64,000 nucleotides of DNA from assembly GCA_963583905.1 (NCBI GenBank), contig OY757318.1, forward strand, positions 83,136,142 through 83,200,141, written 5' to 3'. This document shows positions 33,428 through 42,080 of this stretch, piece after piece (the stretch's first letter is position 1; each line of letters starts with the position of its first letter). The translations under genes were made by a program, and so were the position numbers. The notes under the pieces are model-generated. The model did not search any database and was not told the origin of the DNA. It saw nothing but the letters and a program-made list of their open reading frames with translations. This DNA comes from Stenurella melanura (lineage: Eukaryota; Arthropoda; Insecta; Coleoptera; Cerambycidae).

Positions 33428-33925
33428 CATCGTGCTTGCATACGCCGACGATATACTCATCATCGCCGAGGAAGAACAAAACATCGTTAAATTTCTAAGG
33501 AACATGACACCACATCTGAATTCCTCTGGAATGAAAATAAACTTCAAGAAGAGCCTAATAATGATCCGAGACCCATTGACAAAAACAAGTTCAACAAGTG
33601 TGGAAGAATACAAAATAGGAGACTACACCCTGAGAACCACGAATAGAATGAAATAACTAGGAACATACCTAACGAATCAACTAAGAAGGACGGAAACAGT
33701 AAGGGATAGAATCAAATCAGAGAGTCACAAGAGCTCTAATACGCTTCATTGAGGAAAATAAACCACCATGGAGCCTAACCAAAAAGATATACACGACCAT
33801 CATAATGCCTACGATGACATATGGAGTCAAAAACGCAGCAACGACACAGGCCAACAGAAGATGCTTGAGAAGAGCTGAAGGGACATTATCCAACTGCCAG
33901 CAAAAACAGGAAAACCACAAAAACC
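33428..33925 (+). pseudogene. LINE reverse-transcriptase fragment (YADD region)
   Basis: The first 74 codons read AYADDILIIAEEEQNIVKF, then LNSSGMKINFKKS and YTLRTTNRMK, followed by a stop and LGTYLTNQ. In another frame after 33715 it continues RVTRALIRFIEENKPPW and IIMPTMTYGVK. This is the order of RTE-like LINE reverse transcriptases: the catalytic YADD, the KIN-x-x-K palm strand, LG, then the thumb. At least one stop and one frameshift break it. The endonuclease and fingers are missing. Confidence 0.7.
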
Positions 33926-33949
33926 ACAGAAAACGTCAACGCGCGCCAA

Positions 33950-34543
33950 TATTCTAAACTAAAGATGACGGTCTCGGATAATTAGGGGTCGAGCTTGGGC
34001 TCTTTGCCCCAGTCATCGCTGGAGACCTGGACCCTCCTCGTAAGGGATGGGCCTGCTTTTTCGTCTATCCCCCCACAAATGCGGACGGTATTGGCGATGT
34101 TAGCAAACCTCCCCTGGTCCTGGCTGTTGGACCCTGCCAGCTGGGTCGTTTCTTCTGGCGCTCTTCTGTCTTGGTCTTCTTTCTTCGCTGGTATGTATAG
34201 ACTCCCGGGAGCGTCTTTCGTCTGTCGTGTGAGGGAACGGCTGTTACCGAGCCCTCTCGGAGTTTAAAAGGGATTTGGGGGTGTTGACTAGTCGGAAGTC
34301 CAGGGTGCCAATTGGCATCATGTGCTCCGATTTCGTAGAAAGGAAGTGTGAACTGTGTAGTTCAGGATTGTTTTCTACCAGAGATGCTTTCTTAGCGTCA
34401 GAGGCCGGCACGGACTAAGGTAAGGGTACCGAGCTGGTTGTTTGCTTGGTACCCCCGGGATCGGGTATTGGATGTTTTTGGTCATTGTCTCCTTGCGGTG
34501 TGGCTTGCAGGTCGGGCTGAAACAGATAAAGGGTTAGTTATAC
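33950..34543. other. G+C-rich stretch, probably LINE-derived
   Basis: The composition is far richer in G+C than its neighbours, like the LINE fragment that follows on the minus strand. A 90-codon plus-strand frame at 33995-34267 has no recognisable family. It could be the LINE's 3' untranslated region or part of an ORF1. Confidence 0.35.
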
Positions 34544-34890
34544 TTACCCATTATCCAGGATCTGGAGCTTCAGCCTCTTGTGCCTCGGAGCGTCGTTGGC
34601 GTCATAGTCAGTTGCCTGTCTGACCAGCGGATTCCCATGCTCTGTTGCAAGGTCGAATAGGTTCTTCGCTCTGTCCCGGATGACTTCAGTTACTGGGGTG
34701 TATTCCAGGTCTCTGAAGATGTCGGCGTTTCTGACAAACCATGGTGCATCCACGGCGCACCGAAGTGCGACGTTTTCCACGGCTTGTATCCTCTTCAGAT
34801 GGGTGGCTATGTGGTATCCACAGGCAACAACGGCGTAGGTCAGAATAGGTGCAATGAGGATCCTGATAGCATCACACAAACACCTACACG
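34544..34890 (-). pseudogene. C-terminus of a Jockey-like LINE polyprotein
   Basis: On the minus strand the frame contains ILTYAVVACGYHIATHLKRI, NVALRCAVDAPWFVRN and IFRDLEYTPVTEVIRDRAKN, ending at 34544. The pattern ILTY-x-x-x-x-W/G ... LQ-x-x-xN-x-x-LR ... APW-x-x-RN-x-x-IH-x-DL is the conserved end of Jockey-clade ORF2. Upstream of 34890 the same frame runs into the (AATC)n repeat in antisense, so the true LINE portion ends there. The reverse transcriptase core is absent. Confidence 0.75.
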
Positions 34891-35150
34891 CCCCATGCGT
34901 CATGCGGCTCTCGCTGCTGACAACAAGCATGTCCAATCCAACGTATGCAGCCGGTCCAGCGGTATATAAAAACATCGGGGGTTTATTCCGGCACACGATT
35001 GGATCGTCCGTTGATCGGTCGGATGGAGCCTCCCGGTCATCGCATGAATATGTAATAGACGACTGGGCGACTGCATTTGGCCGTTCGGGGGGCGATTGGG
35101 CTGCATGGTGGAACAAATCTCCATCGCTGGCAAATCAATCAATCAATTAG
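34880..35150 (+). repeat. (AATC)n-tailed repeat family, copy 2 (plus orientation)
   Basis: It shares ACACCTACAC, GCTGACAACAAGCATGTCC, GTATGCAGC and GGTATATAAAA with the reverse complement of the 25425 copy, and ends CGCTGGCAAATCAATCAATC at 35148. It is the only copy in this orientation in the window. Confidence 0.75.
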
Positions 35151-35404
35151 ATATCTTATAAATTAAGGAATTTAAGCCATTGGTTTCATTGCTGATTTTT
35201 TTAAGTAAGTCGTTATGCTAACGACTTTTACTGAAGCTCATTTTAAAGATCTTTTCAAGAACTTTCACAACGGTCTGACAAGTTTTCCTCCACAAATTCG
35301 TAATTTTTTCGTTATTTAACGTTGGAAGGTTAGAATTCAGTTCTTGGCCTACAGTCACCTTCAACGAAACGTAAGGTTTTCGAGTTATTCGTGAAGAATC
35401 GCTC

Positions 35405-36090
35405 TAAAACAATTTTTTGATTGATTGATTTGCCAGCGTGAGGTGGGCATTGCTGCCGATTCCGGGCATTCATGGAGGTTCCAAATCTCGGATGTTTTAT
35501 ATACCGCCGGACAGGCTGCATACGCCGGGTTGGACATGCTTGTTGTCAGCAGCGAGAGACGCATGGGGTGAGAATTTAGGATGGGAAGTGTAGGTGTTTG
35601 TGAGATGCTTCTTTTGAGTTTCCATGCTTCTATTAAGTTTCCATTTGTCATCATCGGCTGCAGTGTGCAGGTGTTTGCGAGATGCTTCTTTTCAGTTTCC
35701 ATGCTTCTCTTAAGTTTCCATCTATCGTCATCTCCTTATTTTTCTTCTACTGTTCTACTCGTTCTGTTTCCTTTGTTTCTGAATCTGGCAGCCTTTTTAA
35801 AAAAAAAAAAATTATTATTATTATTAATCGCTCCACAGGTAAATATAGAGTTGCTGGGAAGAGCCCTATCTTGCGGTAACAATTTGTTTTTCGCGTTATG
35901 AGAAAAGAGGTACGAAGGGATAGCTTGCTCACCCTGTATGTCGTTTCCTTGAAACAATCGGTTTCAATTTCAGGCAGTTTTCCCATTTCAGCCCCTATAT
36001 ATTATGTTTATTACCTATATATTATGTTTAATGCCTTTTCAATTTTGATCTCCATTTCTTGTTTAAAATTTAATAAATACGTAAATAAAC
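35405..36090 (-). repeat. (AATC)n-tailed repeat family, copy 3
   Basis: It starts TTGATTGATTGATTTGCCAG and runs parallel to the 25425 copy to about 36090, including a local duplication of the CTTTT-AGTTTCCATGCTTCT word. A poly-A/ATT microsatellite lies at 35795-35825. Small frames in all directions are shadows. Confidence 0.8.
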
Positions 36091-37029
36091 CAATGCTAAT
36101 GCTACTTAAACAAAAACTTATCTGATTCATTCACACATCTGGCTGGCTGTTGCTTCAATACAATTTCGACCTCTTGTTGCCGCTTTATCCAGATTTATCT
36201 CGAGATCCCGTAGGAGCCACGAAACACGCGTCTGTCACCGAATTGGATACACTTTGAACTCCCGCTCTAAAAAAATTTTTTAGTTGAAAAATCAACATTT
36301 ACAATCGCGAATAACTCGAAAAAACGTCATAGAACATTTTTTGCTCAGAATTCACCCCTCTATCGATTTCTGAAGTTATTTTGAGTTGACTAATTTCCAC
36401 CTTCGAGAAGGGGTGGCATCCACCCCCAGGGTAAAAGCATACCTTCGGGCCATACAGACTTTGCAATACTATCAATTACGAATCGAATGTCGTTTATTTC
36501 TGGAAAATCGATCTTTAATAACCGGAGTCTGAGGTAAATGCTTGAATGACTGGACTATAAGCAGAATTTTAGCATCAAGTAACACATTTGCTGAGCAGAT
36601 AGTTGAAACAATAATATTAATTGTATGGATGTCATTTCAAATAATAATTACATTGTCGTATTAAAATAATCGTCGCGCATTGTTGTCTTGATATAGTTGG
36701 TTCATTGATTGATAAAAATGTTAAAAGGAATCAATTTCAATGAACCTCAATAGGTATATACTTTTTGATCGGCAATTTAAAAAATATATATTTAGTTGGG
36801 AATCTAGCCTTGCAAAAGAGCTTCCATATTATAAAACCTACTACTCGGAGATTTAGTTTTGGAAAACTATGTCCAGGGTTATTCATTATAAATTACCCAC
36901 CCCTTATCATCGTTATTTCCTATAGAAAAAAGGTTTAAAATAAAAGTTGTGCGATTATGACTCAATTTTGTTAAAATGCTATCAAAAGTACAGTAGCGTG
37001 CAGATTTCAGGGGATGCAAAAGAATCATA

Positions 37030-37400
37030 TATATTTTTAAATGGGATAACCTGTATATTTTAAAATTTTTGAAATTATCTTTTTTTCCTGATTTCAAAAA
37101 TATGCCATAGATTACCCCTACCATATACCGTTTTTTGAGTTATTAAACGTCGAATATCTTAGTTAAACTAGTTACTGTAAATGTGGAAAGGTTAACATTA
37201 TTAAAGTGAGCTGTGAAAATGACAACTATTATGTTGACATTTCTTTAATGAAATAATCAAAATGGTTTACAGTGAGGAAGAACTAAGATAGATAGTCGAC
37301 GGTATATGGTAGGGGTAACATATGGTATATTTTTGAAATCAGGAAAAAAGGACAATTTCAAAAATTTTATGATATACAGGGTATCCTATTTAAAAAATAT
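37030..37400. mobile_element. Palindromic MITE nested in the mariner-like element
   Basis: CCTGTATATTTTAAAATT near 37050 is mirrored by AATTTTATGATATACAGG near 37363; CAAAAATATGCCATAG and CCCCTACCATATACCG pair with their complements near 37295-37340. The host arm resumes after it (matching right arm has GAATAATATACCGGGTG uninterrupted). The loop retains ATG GTTTACAGTGAGGAAGAAC at 37262 (MVYSEEEL, then a stop), the start of a mariner-like transposase. Confidence 0.75.
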
Positions 37401-38108
37401 ACCGAGTGTAACAGGATCATAGTATACCCCTTTCCTCCTTTAGTTTTAAAGTTAATTGATTGAAATTTAGGATATATACTACATGCATAATAAGCGGCAC
37501 TTTTTGACATACAATTGATTTAATTTTCCGGCGAAACCGGAAGTGACACTAACTTTCGATTTTTAAATGGAACACCATATATATTATTGCATTTTTGAAT
37601 TCTGCATAATTTTCTGAATCAATCGATGCCAAATAAGTGACATTTCAAACATCAATATTTTTTATAATATAATTTTTAGTTTTCCATTTAAGTGACGGTT
37701 CCGATTTATTCTAAATGACCCGTGTAATGCTACAAAAATCGAAATCCCGTTAAAAACACTAAATTACGTGATTTATGAGCAAATAAAATTCACCAAAATC
37801 GTTTTTGGGGCAAAACTCAATTTTTTCAAATGGAACCATATCGGTACTGTGGTACCAGTTATTAGTACTATTAACAAGGAATTTATTCATATGTCGTATT
37901 AAAATGTGCGATAAATACAAACAAAATTACAGCTAAAAGAAAATAATAAAATAAAATTTTGTTCTAATTGAATGTTAAGAATTAACTAAGGTGGCTTTGA
38001 AAACAATGAAATATTTAGCTTGTCATTTGTTGGTTTACGATGTTTTTATTGTGCCTTTAAAAATTGTTTAAAATTCTTGTTAATTGATGAGATGAAAAAG
38101 TGGACACG

Positions 38109-39070
38109 TTAATTATTTATGGGGAAGGTAAAAAAATGCAATTGCAGCTATGGACCTTTATGGCCGACGATATCCTGATAGACAATGTCCATCGAAAAAT
38201 TATTTTAAACGTGTTGAAAACCAATTCCGAAGAGAGCCCAACAATGACGAATTAACGGAAATTAATGTTTTGGCTCGAATAGAAGTTGATAAGACTGTTT
38301 CTTTAAGGCAAATTAGTCACCAAACAGTAAGCCGAATTTTGCACAAATACCACTAAATTACTACACTAAATCTTTTAGATACGAATTGCACCAGCATTTG
38401 TACGATAGTGATTACGAACGTAGGATGGAATATTGCAATTGGATTTTGTATAATAACGTGCAGCCAAACAATGATTTTATTTTCGGACGAGTCAAGGTTT
38501 GTAAATTTGGGATTATTTAACCGACAAAATACAAAATATAGGTCACAAGAAAATACAAATTTATTACGGGAGGGTAACTTTCAAGTGCGATTCGGTTTCA
38601 GTGTTTGGCTTGGAATAATCGGTAATAGAATAACATTTGAAGGACCTCTGACTGGTGCCAGATACTTGAGATTCCTGGAACATGAGATTGAGGGCATTTT
38701 CGATGAGTTACCTTTAGATTTAGGACAGGAAATGTATTTCCAACAAAATGGCGCTCCTCCCCATAATTCAAGGATAGTAATTGATTACCTTCAACAGAGA
38801 TTCGGAGAAAACGTAATTTTGACGAATGGTCCTGTGAGGTGACCTCCAAGGTCACCTGATTTTACGCCCCTTGATTTCTTTGTTTGGGGTAATTTAAAAA
38901 ATATTGTCTATGCAACCGCCGTTACAACCCATGAAGACCTGGAGCTACGAATAAGATGAGCAATTAATAGCATAACGGTCCAGCAATTGGCGAACGTTCT
39001 TCGAGAAGCAGCTATGTGTGTTCAGAAGTGCGTTAACGTTAATGGACAGCATTTTGAACAACTGTTGTAA
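38109..39070 (+). pseudogene. Mariner-like (DUF4817-type) transposase, inactivated
   Basis: The reading begins LIIYGEGKK, shifts frame, then AAMDLYGRRYPDRQCPSK (helix-turn-helix), stops near 38354, and resumes at about 38410. The catalytic domain shows FSDESRF (first Asp), FQQNGAPPHNS and PRSPDFTPLDFFVWG (third Asp). In the second motif, normally QQDGAPPH, Asp is replaced by Asn. Trp to stop occurs before PPRSPDF, another stop falls after LELRIR, and the frame ends FEQLL then TAA at 39070. At least one frameshift, several stops and the D-to-N change show it is dead. It belongs between the long inverted ends of the 36877-39816 element. Confidence 0.85.
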
Positions 39071-39884
39071 TGTTTTGTGTCAATTTTTTGTATTCCAAAA
39101 CCACCTTATGTGTAATAAGGTAATTAGAATAAAATTGTATTTTCTTATTTTCTTTTAGCTGTAATTTTCTTTGTATTTATTGCACATTTTAATACGACAT
39201 GAATACATTCCTTATTAATAGTACTAATAAATGGTACCGCAGTACCGATAGGGTTCCATTTGAAAAAAATGAGTTTCGCCCCAAAAACAATTTTGGTGAA
39301 TTTTATTTGCTCATAAATCACGTAATAGTGTTTTTAACGGGATTTCGATTTTTGTAGCATTACACGGGTCATTTAGAATAAATCGGAACCGTCATGGCAC
39401 TTACATGGAAAACCAAAAATTATATTATAAAAAAGTGATGTTTGAAATGTCACTTATTTGACATCGTTGGATTCAAAAAATTATGCAAAATTCAAAAATG
39501 TAGTAATATGTAGGGTGTTCCATTTAAAAATCGAATGTTAGTGTCACAGAAAATCAGTTGTATGTCAAAAAGTGTAGCTTAATATGTATGTAGAATGTCC
39601 TAAGTTTTAGTCAATTATCATCAAAACTAAAGGAGGGGGGTATACCATGATCCTGTTACACCCGGTATATTATTCTTTTGCATCCACTGAAATCTGCACG
39701 CTACTGTACTTTTGATAGCATTTTAACAAAATTAAGTCATAACCACACAATTTTTATTTGAAACTTTTTTTTTCTATAGGCAGTAATAACGATGATGTAA
39801 TTTATAATGAATAACCATGTACATTGTTTGCAACAAAAAAGCAATAAAATTTTTAATTAACGATTGAAAAGATATGTGATTTAA

Positions 39885-39888
39885 CATT
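39885..39888. repeat. Errantivirus target-site duplication, left (CATT)
   Basis: CATT here and at 48093-48096 flank the two LTRs directly, a 4-bp duplication as expected for Gypsy-class integration. Confidence 0.85.
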
Positions 39889-40147
39889 AGCTAAGTCTAT
39901 CGCTTTGGAAAAGACGTTTTTAAAAAGATTTTAAAGTCAAAAGTTCACAACTCAAAGAAATTAACTTATTTATTTTATAGTGTTACAATTAAACACATGT
40001 GGCAAGTTCGAGAATGGATATAAATCTAATGAGCTCTATAGCAAAACTCCTATTTATAAGCTAGGTATTTATTGTCTAGTAAGCAGCATGAAAGATGTGG
40101 CCATTACGTAACGTCAGCATAATGTAGATAAGGATGCTCACATAACT
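39889..40147 (-). repeat. Errantivirus 3' LTR, 259 bp
   Basis: It is almost identical to 47832-48092. Read on the minus strand it begins AGTTATGTGAGCATCC and ends ..CTTAGCT. Confidence 0.95.
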
Positions 40148-40159
40148 CCTCCATCCCTA
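40148..40159 (-). promoter_or_regulatory. Polypurine tract
   Basis: On the minus strand AGGGATGGAGG lies immediately before the 3' LTR, the expected plus-strand primer for reverse transcription. Confidence 0.7.
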
Positions 40160-40342
40160 AGCTGAAAAAATAAAGGATTTTGTTTTTTCAGTATTTTTCG
40201 ATGAATTCTCAGGGGGTGTGTCCTGGTTCTCTCGTTCGGCATCTTTCTTAAAGCTGAACAATGTGTGAAACATTTTTTGTTTCTTAGGGTAGATAAATTT
40301 GAGAAAGCAAATTAATAAAATAACAATAATTATAGATAAACA
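40157..40342 (-). pseudogene. Detached 3' part of env (membrane anchor and tail)
   Basis: Beyond the solo LTR, the minus strand has an open segment that starts with a strongly hydrophobic Ile/Leu/Val stretch followed by basic residues and a polar tail, ending in TAG at 40157-40159. It lies in the reading frame that env would have had before the insertion, given the 4-bp target duplication. It is therefore the displaced transmembrane and cytoplasmic end of the envelope protein. Confidence 0.8.
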
Positions 40343-40578
40343 TATATGTTAGCGTTTGTAGGGTTTCTACCCCAAATAAGACTAAAAACCACTATTTAGT
40401 ACGAATTTATTGCCATGCGTACTTCATTGACAAGGGTATATTATATTCTGCCTGACGCGCATCTTGGCTGACGCCACTGGCTCGGTTTCGTTCGGGAGAG
40501 GCACGATCGTCCAATAGTTAAGTGATGTCACTAAGACAGAGGCCCCTGGAGGGTGAAGGGATGTATTGCTAACATATA
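40343..40578 (-). mobile_element. Solo LTR inserted in env (228 bp, 40347-40574)
   Basis: The ends on the minus strand are TGTTAGC and GCTAACA, i.e. TG..CA with a 7-bp terminal inversion. They are flanked by TATA on both sides (40343-40346 and 40575-40578), and an AATAAA signal lies inside. These are the hallmarks of an LTR left by recombination between two LTRs. It does not resemble the errantivirus LTR or the 4.1-4.4 kb fragment. The env reading frame hits TAG inside it at 40569-40571. Confidence 0.85.
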
Positions 40579-42080
40579 TATAAGTCAGTATGATCACTTC
40601 TGTTAATGTCACTAAGTGTCTTTAGTTCGTGTAAATGGGTTTCGTCAGCCATGCGTTTGATGTCTGCGAGTCGATTCACCTCTATTTGTTTGTAGGGGGT
40701 GACTTCTTTGTTGTTCTCCTTGGTGGACAATGTTCTCACTGGGAGGATTTCCAAGGGTGTTCCAGGGATGAAACCAGCAATGTTGTAGAATTCATGTCCA
40801 TGGATAGATATACTACATCTTTGGGGTATATATATCAGATGGGGTTGGTCAATGATATTGTAACCATGTTCTCCGCATTGCTTTTCTATTGTCATCTTAG
40901 TGGCTGGTATGGCTAATACATAGGCGTTGTTTATTCGTTCCACAATGTCATTTTTTATGACGACGTCTGTAGTTTGGCAGGGTGCTGATCCAGCGCCGCT
41001 AAGTATTTGGGGTAGGCAATCTCCTTGTGATACGGTTTGTGTTACATGATACAAACACAGGTCCTCGATACGTGGGCATGGTAGTTCTTCATAGTGGTGA
41101 TAAGTCGAGTTTACAAGGATAAATGGTTTTAGGGGAATTATGGTTTTATTTAGAGCGGGTATAGGGAATAAGTGGTAATAATCGTATAAACCTTCGCTCA
41201 AAATAGGAAAGTGAAATATGAAGCATATGGTTTGCTTTACATAATAAATTTCTGTTTTTATTAGTTCGTAATAACTCTGAATATTTTTGAATTCTGGGGT
41301 TCCCTCGATATACAGGGTATTCATTATCCTTGTCAGATCAATTAAATCATTGATAGGTAGAATAGCACTATGTATTGATTCTAGGTGTGCAAATAATATT
41401 GCATCTTGTATGTTGTCTAATATGGTAATTAACGATAAACAATCTATAATCATATTGTCTAGAAAATTTTGCAATCTTAAAAATAGTGTAAATTTATTCA
41501 AACTTTGTTCAATAGTTCTTATTCTAGTATTTATTTGATTTTGATTAATAGTGATTTTTTCGAATGTTGATATTGTTTCGTTCATGAAAATATTTGTAAT
41601 TGTTAAATAATTTTCTAAATCTGTATGCATCTCTTTTTGGTTTGACTCTAGGATGGATATAGCGTTGTCATATCGTTTTGCGTCGTCCGAATCTAAGGTG
41701 CCAAAGGCCCATTTGGAAGCTTTTCCAATTATATTAAAAAGGCCTCTTTTTGTTCGTGTATTTCCTAACGGTTTCACGTTTTTCAGTTTATTTTCCGCTT
41801 GATTTAGTAAGTATTCTAGATGTTCATATATATTATTTAATTGCGGATATAGTTCGTCGTTTACATTTATAATGGGTTTTATTGTTTTCATATTTATTTT
41901 TATGCTTAATATGGGGGCATCAAAATTTGTTAAATCAATGTATTTTATAAATGAATGTTTTTGTGAAGTGGTTCGGGCTTTGCCTAACGAAAAAGGAAGG
42001 ATAGGGTTAGAAATTTTGTCTATCTTGATTTGTGCTTGTACTAGCGACGTCAGGTACAATATGGCTAGTAGTCCCAGCAT
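40569..42080 (-). CDS. env: Errantivirus envelope protein, C-terminally interrupted
   Basis: The 503-codon frame starts with a hydrophobic signal peptide (residues 1-16, ending around VQA). A furin-type site TRTKRG lies near residue 110, followed by the GLFN..WAFGTLDSDD region that forms the fusion peptide of errantivirus envelopes. Cysteines cluster in the C-terminal third. The family's usual C-terminal membrane anchor is missing because a solo LTR was inserted after codon ~501; the anchor lies downstream at 40157-40342. The start overlaps pol by 74 bases, so env is presumably made from a spliced RNA, as in other errantiviruses. As it stands the product would be secreted rather than anchored. 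Confidence 0.9.
   Translation of the reverse strand: MLGLLAILYLTSLVQAQIKIDKISNPILPFSLGKARTTSQKHSFIKYIDLTNFDAPILSIKINMKTIKPIINVNDELYPQLNNIYEHLEYLLNQAENKLKNVKPLGNTRTKRGLFNIIGKASKWAFGTLDSDDAKRYDNAISILESNQKEMHTDLENYLTITNIFMNETISTFEKITINQNQINTRIRTIEQSLNKFTLFLRLQNFLDNMIIDCLSLITILDNIQDAILFAHLESIHSAILPINDLIDLTRIMNTLYIEGTPEFKNIQSYYELIKTEIYYVKQTICFIFHFPILSEGLYDYYHLFPIPALNKTIIPLKPFILVNSTYHHYEELPCPRIEDLCLYHVTQTVSQGDCLPQILSGAGSAPCQTTDVVIKNDIVERINNAYVLAIPATKMTIEKQCGEHGYNIIDQPHLIYIPQRCSISIHGHEFYNIAGFIPGTPLEILPVRTLSTKENNKEVTPYKQIEVNRLADIKRMADETHLHELKTLSDINRSDHTDLYIC

Larger units (their letters stand above)
31043..36562. mobile_element. Composite DNA element, 5.5 kb, with ~300-bp inverted ends
   Basis: The left end GCTTGTTATAGTCCAGTCA is mirrored by TGACTGGACTATAAGC at the right. 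The left repeat is split by a foldback at 31101-32592: CCTCGAACTCCAGTCAT lies before it, and TAGGAAAGATCGATTTTCG after it resumes the match to the right end near 36510-36540. Matching continues to about 32820 and 36280 (GTGTGCTTCTTTACCCTGGG and its complement). The interior holds LINE pieces and two copies of the (AATC)n family; no own transposase was seen. Confidence 0.65.
36877..39816. mobile_element. Mariner-like element with long inverted ends
   Basis: The outer ends GGTTATTCATTATAAATT and AATTTATAATGAATAACC are inverted. The arms, about 36877-37970 and 39115-39816, pair over some 550-700 bp (for example AAATTCACCAAAATCGTTTTTG near 37785 and its complement near 39280). The left arm is longer because a palindromic MITE is inserted at 37030-37400. 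Between the arms lies the transposase pseudogene at 38109-39070. Confidence 0.8.

Noticed and set aside
33995..34267. 90-codon plus-strand frame rich in Ser/Leu/Trp
   Set aside because: G+C-rich LINE-derived DNA is open by chance in several frames; no recognised domain.
35405..36090. Overlapping frames of 65-106 codons in both directions
   Set aside because: They lie in the dispersed (AATC)n family and in poly-A/T tracts and are not conserved in frame between copies.
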